Shown: one piece after another, positions 8,458-17,583 of the stretch
How the letters are laid out: each line of letters starts with the position of its first letter
How positions within the stretch are numbered: position 1 is the stretch's first letter
DNA from: Candidatus Omnitrophota bacterium
GTDB lineage: Bacteria; CAIJMQ01
Reading direction: 5' to 3'
Length of the DNA: 64,000 nucleotides
Assembly (NCBI GenBank): GCA_018812925.1
Contig: JAHJCU010000003.1
Location: forward strand, 170,436 to 234,435
Translations under genes and position numbers: made by a program
Notes under the pieces: generated by a model
The model's database searches: none
What the model was told of the DNA's origin: nothing
Seen by the model: the letters and a program-made list of their open reading frames with translations, nothing else

Positions 8458-9588
8458 TTATATTATCGTTAATTCAAATTCTCTAATTAAACCCTCTAAT
8501 GTATTATCCCAAGAAAAAGATTCAGCGCGTTTTTTAGCTTTATCTGTTATTTCCAGCTTTTTCTCATCATTCCAACTTGCAACATTTTTGATGGCATCTA
8601 CTAAAGAATGCGAATCTTTTGGAGAATAATAATAAGCGCAATCCGACAAAATCTCAGGAAATGGGGGATTATCCGCTGCAATACATAAACAACCATTGGC
8701 CATCGCCTCGAGAGCTATCATTCCAAAAGTCTCCATGCGACTGGTTATTATAAACATCGCGCAATTTTGGTAACACCATGCAAGTTCACTTTGATTTAAT
8801 TGACCTGTCCAAATAATATTTGAGCTTAAGCCATATGACTTACTTAATGCCAAAAGTTTTCTATGATAACTTAGGGTTGCAGTCCTTGACTGACCGGCAA
8901 TTAATATTCTTAAATCAGGGAAATCTTTCTTTAAATACCTTGCTGCTTTGATGATATCTTCTGTTCCCCGATATGGCTCAAGAGAACCGGCTGTAAACAA
9001 GAATTTCTTCTCCAACCCGTTGGGAATGCCGGGGGGTTTACTAATGTCTTCAGCTGGCGAATCTTTACCAAAATACACCAATGATATTTTTTCTTTAGAG
9101 ATGCCTGCCTTTTCTATTAAGAAATCTTTAACAAAGTTTGAAGTTACTATTGTTCGTTTAGCTAATTTAAGAGCTTTTACCGATTCAATGTGCTGAATAT
9201 ATAAACGCAACTTTTCGCTAAAAGATAACTCATCTACTTCCTTACGCAGGAACGGTAGGATATTCTGCACCATATTTAAAACCGGTACACCGGAAAACTC
9301 AAAATGGCGCGCTACCGGGACAAATATTAAATCAGGAGAAAATTTTATTAGTTTTTGTTTTAGGCTTCTGTCAAATCTAAATTTTAAAAAACCAAAAGGG
9401 GAACAATTTACAAATTCAACATTTTGCATCAGGCTGAACCAGGTATCTACTTGTAGGGAGCTTGGGGATATACATAACAATGAATCGATATTGTCGTTAG
9501 ATGCCAACCGCGGCAAAATATTTAAAAGATATTTTTTGTATCCGCCGCTTATTCCACCATTAGTCATATTTATAATAGCTATTTTCAT
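8458..9588 (-). CDS. Glycosyltransferase family 4 (group 1)
   Basis: GT-B fold protein of 376 residues. The N-terminal part has the glycine-rich MTNGGISGGYKKYLLNILPRL acceptor-domain start, shared with many GT4 proteins. The C-terminal domain shows FTAGSLEPYRGTEDII, ILIAGQS, IIWTGQLNQSELAWCYQ and FGMIALEAMANGC, the last containing the conserved Glu of the donor site. GAGGT stands 8 bases before the ATG. It lies 2 bases upstream of the WbuB-like gene and presumably adds another residue to the same lipid-linked oligosaccharide. Donor and linkage cannot be read from sequence. Confidence 0.92.
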   Translation of the reverse strand: MKIAIINMTNGGISGGYKKYLLNILPRLASNDNIDSLLCISPSSLQVDTWFSLMQNVEFVNCSPFGFLKFRFDRSLKQKLIKFSPDLIFVPVARHFEFSGVPVLNMVQNILPFLRKEVDELSFSEKLRLYIQHIESVKALKLAKRTIVTSNFVKDFLIEKAGISKEKISLVYFGKDSPAEDISKPPGIPNGLEKKFLFTAGSLEPYRGTEDIIKAARYLKKDFPDLRILIAGQSRTATLSYHRKLLALSKSYGLSSNIIWTGQLNQSELAWCYQNCAMFIITSRMETFGMIALEAMANGCLCIAADNPPFPEILSDCAYYYSPKDSHSLVDAIKNVASWNDEKKLEITDKAKKRAESFSWDNTLEGLIREFELTII

Positions 9589-9614
9589 ATTATAACCTCA
9601 TACCGAGTAAATAA

Positions 9615-11588
9615 TTATTCTATTTTTTGTATAGAAACACTTCCGTCTAAAGTTTTATTTATTTTCAAAATAACTCCGTCCTTATGATTATCAATACCAT
9701 TGAATAACACTCCGTACTGCTCCCAGAATTTATCATCCGCTTTAGCAATAAAGATATAGTCGCAATCCTTAAGAACATCTAATAATTCGGTCGGAGTATA
9801 ATTTTGCGTCCACACATCTCCATCAAAATACGGGGTGCCTACAGACCATCCTCCCAAACTAGTTTTTCTGGGACAAACACCGTAGGTAAAAATCCAATGT
9901 TTCAATCCCTTCTTATCGTCATTTTGCCATATATAGTAAATTTTTGAGTTTAAAGGACAGTATTTATTAATTATTGGCAAGTCCTTTTCAACTTCTATCC
10001 TAGCTTGTAAATATGGTTTTTTGACAAAAAGAAATTGCTTATAAGAAGCCACAGCAATGAGAATTGAAAAAATCAGAATAATCTTCAATACTAACCGCGA
10101 CAATTGATAAGACCTAATTGACTCCTTCGGAATTGCTATAAAAAATCCAATAAAAACAAAAATCCAGCCTAAAAAGAAAATGCCCATATAGCGGCCAAAC
10201 GATACGATGCGCGGACCTTCATACGCACCGAAAGAATACAGATAAATCAAAAGGTGTCCCAAAATATAAATAAGAAAAGATGTTACCATGACCGTCTGGC
10301 AGATTAAAACTCTGCGGCGATTCAAGGTGGAAGATTGCAATAATATGCTGATTAGAACCATTATTAAACAAATAGAAAAAACTGAAACCGTAGATATCCA
10401 TTTATTTATTTCAAGACGATTTCCGAAAACCTTAATTTTATTAATTGAAATAATCGGCTCATTATAAAGTGCTTTTCGAAAGTTTTTCAGTGTTTCTTTA
10501 TCTCGCTGTGTTGCGTTTTCCTTAGAAAAAGTGTTTTGAATTTCTTCTAAAGAAAAATCGGTATTAAAAAGTTTCTGGATGTTATATTTATTCATCCATC
10601 CTTTCCAGCTGAGATGAGAAACAACAGGTGTTGCAATGACTGCCGTTAACAAAATTATGGCTAAAAACATGTTTTTAATAGCCGATAATCTTGAACCGGA
10701 AAAAGTGGGAGCTTCAAAATTGGCTTTAGTGGACATGTTCTCCTGAGTCGAAGATTCACCGTAAAAAAAGCGGTAAAGGTAATCCAAAACGATAATCAGA
10801 CAAACACACATACTTAAAAATAATCCTATATCCTTGATTAAAGGCAAAAAGAAAAGTACGGGAATAAGATGCCCTATGCGGCCTTTATCGCTTCCCTTAA
10901 AGAGAAAATAACTTGCTATTGACATGCCAAAAACAGCGCCGACAATATGGTCGACAGTCAGAGAGCCGGTCCTCAATCCGCCAAAAATAAAAACTAAATT
11001 ATGGGTTATCAGAAAAACCATTATCAGGAAATAAAATTGTTTCCACTTAATTCTTTGAAAAAGAGCCATAAAGGACGATACTAAAAAAATATTTTGGGCA
11101 AAATAGACCATTCCTTCGGAATACCCAATTATAGAAGTAATAAAATAATGGAAAAGCGATATCCCTGGCGGGTAACATTTTAAATAAATACAACTTTCTG
11201 AATTTACAAGACTATTCGTTAAAACCGTATTTTTTGTAATTATTCCCCAGTGAGAGAACTCGTCCCAGTTGCAATAAGACAATTTCTGACAAACTATATA
11301 CAAAAATACAAAATAACAGATAAAAATAATCATCCCTGGAGGGAACATCTCTGCATAAGGGGTTTGCCTCTTTGCGAAACAGATAATAAAGTATGCTGTA
11401 AAAAATACCAGTCCGATGTAGAATAAAAGATGTGCGCCAATCGCCAACATGTTAAAAATCCCGAAAATATATAGCAGGCTGGGGATCAGACAAACGGTCA
11501 ATAGGGGAGTGACAGTGACCGACCATTTGCAAGTTTTTGCGATAAACAGAAAATAGCCTGTTAATGAGAACAGTAATAGTAATATCAT
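9615..11588 (-). CDS. Polytopic membrane protein, GT-C glycosyltransferase-like
   Basis: 657 residues with about 12 hydrophobic segments and a C-terminal soluble region of some 120 residues. After the first few helices an extracytoplasmic loop carries CNWDEFSHWG followed by CYPPGISLFHYF. An acidic pair in the first periplasmic loop plus a nearby YPPG-like motif is the arrangement found in GT-C transferases that use lipid-phosphate sugars. The adjacent genes encode glycosyltransferases and a polyprenyl-phosphate GT2 (13937-14872) that could make its donor. I do not recognise a named family. A polymerase-type role is an alternative. There is no clear ribosome site before the ATG. Confidence 0.75.
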   Translation of the reverse strand: MILLLLFSLTGYFLFIAKTCKWSVTVTPLLTVCLIPSLLYIFGIFNMLAIGAHLLFYIGLVFFTAYFIICFAKRQTPYAEMFPPGMIIFICYFVFLYIVCQKLSYCNWDEFSHWGIITKNTVLTNSLVNSESCIYLKCYPPGISLFHYFITSIIGYSEGMVYFAQNIFLVSSFMALFQRIKWKQFYFLIMVFLITHNLVFIFGGLRTGSLTVDHIVGAVFGMSIASYFLFKGSDKGRIGHLIPVLFFLPLIKDIGLFLSMCVCLIIVLDYLYRFFYGESSTQENMSTKANFEAPTFSGSRLSAIKNMFLAIILLTAVIATPVVSHLSWKGWMNKYNIQKLFNTDFSLEEIQNTFSKENATQRDKETLKNFRKALYNEPIISINKIKVFGNRLEINKWISTVSVFSICLIMVLISILLQSSTLNRRRVLICQTVMVTSFLIYILGHLLIYLYSFGAYEGPRIVSFGRYMGIFFLGWIFVFIGFFIAIPKESIRSYQLSRLVLKIILIFSILIAVASYKQFLFVKKPYLQARIEVEKDLPIINKYCPLNSKIYYIWQNDDKKGLKHWIFTYGVCPRKTSLGGWSVGTPYFDGDVWTQNYTPTELLDVLKDCDYIFIAKADDKFWEQYGVLFNGIDNHKDGVILKINKTLDGSVSIQKIE

Positions 11589-11600
11589 CGTTTTGTCGTT

Positions 11601-12470
11601 TTAAGCCTTCTTTTTAGTAATAATCATGAACATATCACCTAAGTTCACGGGGATTTTAATCCGCTTTAAAATATCCCCTTTTACATTAATTCCAAACCGG
11701 CTGAGAATATAATCAAGAGTGAATTTCTTTGAATAGTATTTTGTACAAATAACTTCCAGCTTATTTTTTGCTAACAGTGCTGACAAAGTTGTAGGAGTAA
11801 AATGGTAAAAATGAAATCTCATTAACCAGGGGTATCGTTTTCCCATAAGTTTGGCGAAAATACTGCCTATGTCGTGGGTTGTGATTACTACTATGCCATC
11901 GCGTTTTAGATAGTTGTAAATATTTGAGAGGCATAATGATGGATTATCCAGATGCTCAACAACATCCCATAAGGTTACCAAATCAAACTCCTTTGCCGGG
12001 AAAAATAGTTTCTCGTTACAACCGGCATTAATAATGGTAGCTCCGGTTTTCTTACGGGCATAATCAGAAGCCCAAACGGACGGCTCTATGCCGGTTACCT
12101 TATATCCTTTTTTTTGAGCTTCATCCAGAAAAATTCCGGCATAACAACCTATATCAAGAAGTTTACCGCACGATTTGTATTTAGCAATTATCTTCAGGTG
12201 TTCGTTGAAAGTCTCAGCACGTTCCTGCCAAGTTTCGAGATATGCATTATCTACTACATCTTTATAGAGTGCATTTACTTCGACATCACGGGGATTCATG
12301 TAAACCAACCCGCATTTTTTACACTTTACGATATTGTTAAATACGCTATATTTGTTTACTGTACTAGTATAGTCTTCAACACTGGGATTGGAACTTCCGA
12401 TATTAGAACGATAAAGAATTTTATAATCGTTACTGCCACAGATGTTACATTTTATTTTTATATATTTCAT
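11601..12470 (-). CDS. Class I SAM-dependent methyltransferase with N-terminal zinc ribbon
   Basis: An N-terminal zinc ribbon (CNICG ... CKKCGLVYMNPR, about residues 8-50) is fused to a Rossmann methyltransferase with LLDIGCYAGIFLDEA as motif I, VTGIEPS, and FDLVTLWDVVEHLDNP. This architecture is common for sugar or glycan-related methyltransferases in O-antigen loci. The start used is the ATG at 12470. The longer reading to 12536 begins with TTG and merely retraces the last codons of the upstream radical-SAM gene in another frame. Its substrate is unknown. It may act with the upstream B12/radical-SAM protein, four bases away. Confidence 0.9.
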   Translation of the reverse strand: MKYIKIKCNICGSNDYKILYRSNIGSSNPSVEDYTSTVNKYSVFNNIVKCKKCGLVYMNPRDVEVNALYKDVVDNAYLETWQERAETFNEHLKIIAKYKSCGKLLDIGCYAGIFLDEAQKKGYKVTGIEPSVWASDYARKKTGATIINAGCNEKLFFPAKEFDLVTLWDVVEHLDNPSLCLSNIYNYLKRDGIVVITTHDIGSIFAKLMGKRYPWLMRFHFYHFTPTTLSALLAKNKLEVICTKYYSKKFTLDYILSRFGINVKGDILKRIKIPVNLGDMFMIITKKKA

Positions 12471-12474
12471 AGTT

Positions 12475-13923
12475 TCAGTTATCACTGGGGTTAACCTTTC
12501 CGCCGGACCATTTGGCAAGTTGCTTGAATAGGGCAATTCCCCCTAGGAAATAATTGCTAAACTCGTAGAATGTCCGAATATGTAAAAGAAGATTTAAAAA
12601 CCTTTGTGGATTGGCATAATAAATGATATTTGCCTTACTGAGCAGTTTCTCGATTTCATGAGCAGAAACCTTGGAATTCTTAAGCACACAATTTTCACCT
12701 ATGGCAACAAAATTTTCCCAGTTTATATTTTTTAGGGGTACCGACGAAAAGAAAAGATTGAAGTCTCTTGTCCCGGGGAAGGGGACAAGCATATTATAAA
12801 AAGCCATAGTTGAATTGACCTCTCTGGAAAATTTTATTGTATGCTCCATTTGAGCCTTTGTTTCTCCAAGCGAGCCAATAATATAAAAAGCCTGCGTTTT
12901 CAGACCGAGTTGATTAGCGATCTTTATAGTTTCTTTTGACTTGGCCGGTGAAATCGGCTTGCCCATTTGTTTTAAGATGTCTTTGTTAGAAGATTCCAGC
13001 CCAAAACCGATGCTATAACAGCCGGCTTTTTTCATTAAGCGTAGTATTTCCCGATTGACAGTAGTAACTTGGGCGAAACAAAACCACTTAAGGTTGAGTT
13101 TTTTATTAATCATACCTTTGCATATTTTCTCCAATCTTGAATGATTTACGGTAAACGTATCATCGGTTATAAGCAACTGTCTTGCCTTATAATCCTTCTT
13201 TAACATTTGCATTTCTTCTAGAACATATTCGGCAGAATGCATTCTATATCGCGTGCCTGAAATAATTCTTGCCGCGCAAAAACTGCAATTAAACGGACAA
13301 CCTCTGCTGGTGAGAATGGTTGAACAGTTTCTGTATCGGGCATTGTGCATATTGGGAAAAAATAGGTGTTGTGGTATCAGCTGACGCGCCGGAAACGGTA
13401 TAGAATCAAGGTCTTCAATAAAGGGTCTGTTTTCATTGCGAATAATGCTGTTTTGCTTTTTATAAACGATGCCTTTTATGGATTCTAACCCGTAATTATT
13501 CTGGTAGGCTTCGACAAGTTCCAACATGGTTTTCTCGCCTTCTCCGACAACCACGCAATCCAAGCAATCGGCATTTTCTGACATAACAAACTCCGGAATG
13601 GCCGACACATGCACTCCGCCAAGAATGATTTTGGCTGCAGAATTTGCCCGACATAACTTTGCAAGTTCAATCGCGCGCGTAAAATTAGCAGTAGAACAAG
13701 TTATACCGACAATATCAGGTTTAAAACTTTTGATGATTTCCTTAATATCGCGAATGGTTAGCTTTTGCGCTTCCGGTTCATACAATCGGACTTCGTGGCC
13801 GCCATATTTTATAAGATAAGAAGCAATATAACCAATACCAAGAGGAAAATACCTTCCTGCGGCACTTTTAAGGCTGCCGTAAATATCTATATACAAAGGG
13901 GATAATAAGAGTACTTTTGCCAT
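12475..13923 (-). CDS. B12-binding radical SAM protein (BchE-like class B)
   Basis: 482 residues. The N-terminal cobalamin-binding domain (about 1-150) is recognised by YFPLGIGYIASYLIKYG, GITCSTANF, ILGGVHVSA and CVVVGEGEKTMLEL. The radical-SAM barrel carries TSRGCPFNCSFCAA, the C-x3-C-x2-C [4Fe-4S] motif, followed by LLITDDTFTVN and GFGLESSNKDILK. Such enzymes methylate unactivated carbons or rearrange substrates. In polysaccharide loci they are usually of unknown substrate. GGTAGG precedes the ATG. It is immediately upstream of a zinc-ribbon methyltransferase. It resembles the product at 20517-22160 in architecture but clearly differs in sequence. Confidence 0.92.
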   Translation of the reverse strand: MAKVLLLSPLYIDIYGSLKSAAGRYFPLGIGYIASYLIKYGGHEVRLYEPEAQKLTIRDIKEIIKSFKPDIVGITCSTANFTRAIELAKLCRANSAAKIILGGVHVSAIPEFVMSENADCLDCVVVGEGEKTMLELVEAYQNNYGLESIKGIVYKKQNSIIRNENRPFIEDLDSIPFPARQLIPQHLFFPNMHNARYRNCSTILTSRGCPFNCSFCAARIISGTRYRMHSAEYVLEEMQMLKKDYKARQLLITDDTFTVNHSRLEKICKGMINKKLNLKWFCFAQVTTVNREILRLMKKAGCYSIGFGLESSNKDILKQMGKPISPAKSKETIKIANQLGLKTQAFYIIGSLGETKAQMEHTIKFSREVNSTMAFYNMLVPFPGTRDFNLFFSSVPLKNINWENFVAIGENCVLKNSKVSAHEIEKLLSKANIIYYANPQRFLNLLLHIRTFYEFSNYFLGGIALFKQLAKWSGGKVNPSDN

Positions 13924-13936
13924 ATACAGCCTACCT

Positions 13937-14872
13937 TTATTTAATTCTTCTCTTAGGAGTTAAACTGATATCAATATGAATTGCCTGCAAGAGCATTTGA
14001 AACGATAGAGTAATAGAAAGTGTCAGTAACATAATCGTCCCTAGTGGCTTCATCGTATTGTTGATAACCGAATCATGCCATTCTATAAGCCCGAACATGA
14101 CGCCCAGGAAAAATATAGGCACGCCTATGAGAATGTATACGGAAGCCATATTAAAGTCATAGATAAAATATTTTAGGAATAGGCGTTTAATAAAACCTTT
14201 TAATAACTTAGGAGGAAACTGAATTATTGCTTTCCAAATATTTAGAGAACTATTTTCATCTGCATATTTAGGAAGCATACTTATATCCATCACGACTGCA
14301 TTGATGAGATTCAAATTTATAAGCATATCGGACTCAAAGAAATATCGTTTTGATATCTTATCTAATTCAAGATTTTCCAATATCTCTTTACGTATAGCAG
14401 TGTAACCATTAGTAGGGTCCATCACATTCCAATATCCTGAACTTATTTTTGTCCAAAACGACAATACACTATTTCCAATCAATCGGATTTTGGGCATAAT
14501 TTTTAAAATATTGGGGTTCATAAAACGATTGCCTTTTGTATAGTCGGCTTCGCCGTTAACTATCGGAGCAATTAGTTTATCAATATAAACAGGGTCCATT
14601 TGTCCATCGCCGTCTATTTTAATAACGATATCACAACCTAACTGTATCGCTTTTTTATATCCTGTAATCATCGCTGCGCCTACGCCTCCATTTCGTTCGC
14701 GATATAATATCTTTATACGGTTATCATTTATTTTTTCAGCTTCTTTACCTGAAGAATCAGGGCATTTATCATCAACAACTATGATATGTTCTATAATTGA
14801 AGGCAAAGACGAAATTACATTACTTATTTGTTTAACCACTTTATAAGCCGGAATAACAACGCCTATTTTCAT
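13937..14872 (-). CDS. GT2 polyprenyl-phosphate glycosyltransferase (DPM1/GtrB-like) with C-terminal membrane helices
   Basis: GT-A enzyme beginning MKIGVVIPAYK. HIIVVDDKCPDSS, VIKIDGDGQMDP (the DxD-like metal site) and NGYTAIR complete the catalytic domain (about 1-220). Two hydrophobic helices follow near the C terminus. The family makes polyprenyl-phosphate-mannose or -glucose on the cytoplasmic face for GT-C enzymes. The start at 14872 is chosen because AAGGGGG lies 4-10 bases upstream. The longer frame to 14908 lacks such a site. A broken copy of the 5' end of a close relative lies at 16851-16913. A functional link to the GT-C-like protein at 9615-11588 is inferred. Confidence 0.92.
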   Translation of the reverse strand: MKIGVVIPAYKVVKQISNVISSLPSIIEHIIVVDDKCPDSSGKEAEKINDNRIKILYRERNGGVGAAMITGYKKAIQLGCDIVIKIDGDGQMDPVYIDKLIAPIVNGEADYTKGNRFMNPNILKIMPKIRLIGNSVLSFWTKISSGYWNVMDPTNGYTAIRKEILENLELDKISKRYFFESDMLINLNLINAVVMDISMLPKYADENSSLNIWKAIIQFPPKLLKGFIKRLFLKYFIYDFNMASVYILIGVPIFFLGVMFGLIEWHDSVINNTMKPLGTIMLLTLSITLSFQMLLQAIHIDISLTPKRRIK

Positions 14873-14975
14873 GTTTCCCCCTTGTTTACTATCAAATTGG
14901 GTATCCAATACATTTTAACCATCTCCCTGAGCAAGCACAAATAACGTTTCACTTTCAAAAACAGCTATTTCTATC

Positions 14976-15965
14976 TCAACGTGCCAACAATTCTTTATAA
15001 ATATTTACGTATTGCTTCGCAATTATCTCCGGTCGGAATCGTTTCGCATTTTTGTAACCTTGCTGAATCAGCTTGTCTCTATAATGCGTATTTTCAATTA
15101 CTTTCATTATTCCATTGCGTATACTTGTCACATTAAACGGATCTATAAGGCAAGCAGCATTGCCCGCAACCTCAGGTATAGACAAAAGGTTACTAGTTAC
15201 AACAGGACGACCAATTGCCTGAGCTTCAATAATTGGAAGTCCAAATCCCTCATACGTAGAAGCGAACACCATCATATCACAGCGTCGATATTCATCAACG
15301 ATTTGCTCGTCTGAAATATTGAACGCAAACGAATACTCTATGCCATATTTCTGCAAGATTATCTTTTGCTTGGCATTCAACAATCCAATTATACGAAAGT
15401 GGCAAGGGATTCCATTAAGAGCCTCAGCTACACGTTCGATGTTCTTGTTATGCCTTGTGCCGACTTGAAGGATGACCGGCTTGGTGGTGATGAATTTCTT
15501 GGGTGTGGGATGGTAGTCTTCAGAAACACAGTTATAAATAACTCTAACTTTCTGCGGATCTACTTTGATGTGACGGAGAAGATCATCCTTTGTAGATTGT
15601 GAAATCACCGTCACTATAGCCACACGCTTAATCGGCAGCCAATACCAAAAGAAAAGGAATATCTTCCTACGGATACCTTTGAGTCGGTATAACGAAACAA
15701 GATCGTGAATTGTTAGTAATGTCCTCTTTTTACGGAGCAGCAATGTCAGGTAATGTACGTCACCAGTAATATGATTTACATCCCCTTGACGGAAGGCTGC
15801 CTCAATAATATTGTATAAATGTCCCCAGAGTTCTCTACTCGGAAAACGTGATACTGCCACCCTAACGCCAATATTCGCAGGAAGAGAACGGCGTACATCA
15901 GTAAAAAGCCGTTCAATGCTGAAATCTGACTTCTTAGAACATCGCTGATAGAATGTCACTCGCAT
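14976..15965 (-). CDS. Glycosyltransferase family 4 (mannosyltransferase-like)
   Basis: GT4 protein of about 329 residues: NHITGDVHYLTLL and LLTIHDLVSLYR in the acceptor domain, then VSEDYHP, ILQVGTRHNKNIERV, MVFASTYEGFGLPIIEAQAIGRPVVTSN split over the donor-site Glu region, and AACLIDP. The start is uncertain. ATG 15965 (MRVTFYQR) has GGAAAG 8 bases upstream, ATG 15992 has GGAAAGG 9 bases upstream, and the longest frame (16010) starts with TTG. Base composition is less AT-rich than in the flanking genes, hinting at separate acquisition. Donor unknown. Confidence 0.9.
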   Translation of the reverse strand: MRVTFYQRCSKKSDFSIERLFTDVRRSLPANIGVRVAVSRFPSRELWGHLYNIIEAAFRQGDVNHITGDVHYLTLLLRKKRTLLTIHDLVSLYRLKGIRRKIFLFFWYWLPIKRVAIVTVISQSTKDDLLRHIKVDPQKVRVIYNCVSEDYHPTPKKFITTKPVILQVGTRHNKNIERVAEALNGIPCHFRIIGLLNAKQKIILQKYGIEYSFAFNISDEQIVDEYRRCDMMVFASTYEGFGLPIIEAQAIGRPVVTSNLLSIPEVAGNAACLIDPFNVTSIRNGIMKVIENTHYRDKLIQQGYKNAKRFRPEIIAKQYVNIYKELLAR

Positions 15966-16047
15966 CTTTGTTACTTTCCACTTTTTTGGCATAAAAGCAT
16001 GCCTTTCCAAACTAACATTTGAAGGAGGTTTTACGTTTCATGACGGC

Positions 16048-16794
16048 TTATCCATCACTGTTCTCGATCAAAAACGATTTGAGTCTCTCGCCTTTATGAA
16101 CCAGATATGTTTTTGCATCGATATCTAATAGCAGGGTAATGGATTCGGATTTAACGTTGAATGGTGGTTGATCCAAATACACAGCCGAGTCGTCACAGAT
16201 CCTTGTGTCCGGACCATGTGGTTTATCTAAGTTCGGTCGACTCTTGACGAATGGCGCAGGGTAATGCTCTGTGATAAGGACATACCTATATTTCCTTGTC
16301 TTTTGCAATACTGAGGCTATCTGAGAATTAGAGAGATGCTGCAAAACTTGACGGATCAGACAAATGTCTCCGTCGGGCAGTTGGTCCGATATTATGTCTA
16401 GGCATAAGAATGAAGTCCTGTCATCCCCATAAGTTTCCTGATTTCTCTTTATCAACCCATCAACTATATCAATTCCAATGTATCTAACTCCGTTCATCCG
16501 AAGCGCTTTGCCGAGCAAGAAATTTCCACACCCAAGGTCTACCACTGTAGTAATATCTTTTTCTTTAATCAGTTTTTTTACTACATTGGCATAATGGGAT
16601 GCGTGGAATTCGTTTGAGCCTGAACCCGAATTGTACTCATCCCTTGCTCCACCCCACAGGTGTTTTTCATAAATACTAGTAAACACTTCCTTGATTGATC
16701 TTGTTTCGTTTGCCTTACGGCTACGAAGCAATTTCCATCTGCGATAATGCGACATGAAATTGCGAGGGATAATACGTTTCAAAAGAGATTTCAT
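16048..16794 (-). CDS. Class I SAM-dependent methyltransferase
   Basis: 248 residues. A basic, possibly membrane-proximal N terminus of about 30 residues is followed by TTVVDLGCGNFLLGKAL (motif I), YIGIDIVDG (motif II) and CLIRQVLQHLSNSQI (motif IV region). It resembles small methyltransferases linked to polysaccharide loci. No zinc ribbon is present. It stands between the GT4 gene and the carbamoyltransferase module, on the same strand. Substrate unknown; a sugar O-methyltransferase is most likely from context. Confidence 0.85.
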   Translation of the reverse strand: MKSLLKRIIPRNFMSHYRRWKLLRSRKANETRSIKEVFTSIYEKHLWGGARDEYNSGSGSNEFHASHYANVVKKLIKEKDITTVVDLGCGNFLLGKALRMNGVRYIGIDIVDGLIKRNQETYGDDRTSFLCLDIISDQLPDGDICLIRQVLQHLSNSQIASVLQKTRKYRYVLITEHYPAPFVKSRPNLDKPHGPDTRICDDSAVYLDQPPFNVKSESITLLLDIDAKTYLVHKGERLKSFLIENSDG

Positions 16795-16850
16795 TGAACT
16801 ATCAAATTGTTCGATGTTTAAAAAAAATAAATTCCTAATATATTCATTAT

Positions 16851-16913
16851 TTATTGAAATTCGACCTCTTTACCCGAAGAATCTGGGCATTTATCATCAA
16901 CGCCTATTCTCAT
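16851..16913 (-). pseudogene. Relic of a GT2 polyprenyl-phosphate transferase 5' end (internal deletion)
   Basis: A 20-codon frame with ATG at 16913 and a well-placed AAGGAG reads MRIGV directly followed by DDKCPDSSGKE and then a stop after VEFQ. Both parts match the GT2 protein encoded at 13937-14872 (MKIGV and DDKCPDSSGKE), but the roughly 35 residues between them are missing and the rest of the gene is gone. This looks like a truncated, internally deleted copy of a GT2 gene that once followed the DUF5989 gene. It is too short to be functional as an enzyme. Confidence 0.75.
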
Positions 16914-16938
16914 AATTTGACTCCTTATAGAGACAATT

Positions 16939-17097
16939 TTAGAACAATGTATAAATAAAAGGTGCTAGCGCTGAACCTTGAGTAAATATAATCAATGCAC
17001 CTAATAGTGCTAAAAAAATAATTATTGGCATTAACCACCATTTTTTGCGAACTCTAAGAAATGCCCAAAGTTCTTTTATAATCGATATTTTTGACAT
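16939..17097 (-). CDS. DUF5989 family small membrane protein
   Basis: A 52-residue protein starting MSKISIIKELWAFLRVRKKWW, with one hydrophobic helix (about 22-40) and the ending APFIYTLF. This is the hallmark sequence of the DUF5989 family. AGGAG lies 9 bases before the ATG. In many genomes DUF5989 is encoded directly beside an SxtJ-family membrane protein and a NodU-type carbamoyltransferase, and all three are neighbours here. Its function is unknown. A membrane scaffold or partner for the carbamoyltransferase system is plausible. Confidence 0.9.
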   Translation of the reverse strand: MSKISIIKELWAFLRVRKKWWLMPIIIFLALLGALIIFTQGSALAPFIYTLF

Positions 17098-17136
17098 GGA
17101 ATTATCTCCTAATTTCTGTTGTATTTTAAGTCTTTT

Positions 17137-17553
17137 TTAGAATTGATTTTCATAATTTCTTTTTTCTGGTTTTATTTTCTCTCTATAAATCCAATAACTC
17201 TTTACATTTCTATCAAATTTTAAATTTAAGAAATCTTTACCGAATAATCTTAGTAAAATGCCAAGCGGAGTAATGACCAAATAGAACAAAACACTTAAAA
17301 CAACCCTTGTCATTAGCCAACCTAAAAGAATGGCTAAACTCATCCATATTTTATGGATAGGTTTCAATAGAAAGGGCAAAACAAAACCAAGGAAAAGAAA
17401 TGTTATAGAAAGAATAAAAAAATAGAGATAATGATTTCTTTCCTGCCATAAAAACACTGTTCCCAATAGTCCCAAAGCGATACAAATTGTTATGCCAAAA
17501 TTTCTGAGTTCTCTTTTCCCACTCTCAATGCTTCTAATTTCTTCACTAATCAT
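17137..17553 (-). CDS. SxtJ family membrane protein
   Basis: 138 residues with three to four hydrophobic segments (about 20-36, 42-62, 68-85, 86-105). The ending, FGKDFLNLKFDRNVKSYWI then basic residues, is typical of the SxtJ family named from the saxitoxin cluster. Genes for SxtJ, DUF5989 and carbamoyltransferase recur together in polysaccharide and natural-product loci. The biochemical role is not established. Location is the inner membrane. Confidence 0.9.
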   Translation of the reverse strand: MISEEIRSIESGKRELRNFGITICIALGLLGTVFLWQERNHYLYFFILSITFLFLGFVLPFLLKPIHKIWMSLAILLGWLMTRVVLSVLFYLVITPLGILLRLFGKDFLNLKFDRNVKSYWIYREKIKPEKRNYENQF

Positions 17554-17583
17554 TATGTTCTCCTGCTAAATCGTGTTCCAATA

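Noticed and set aside
12471..12536. TTG start extending the zinc-ribbon methyltransferase
   Set aside because: The added 22 codons only retrace the 3' end of the upstream gene in another frame.
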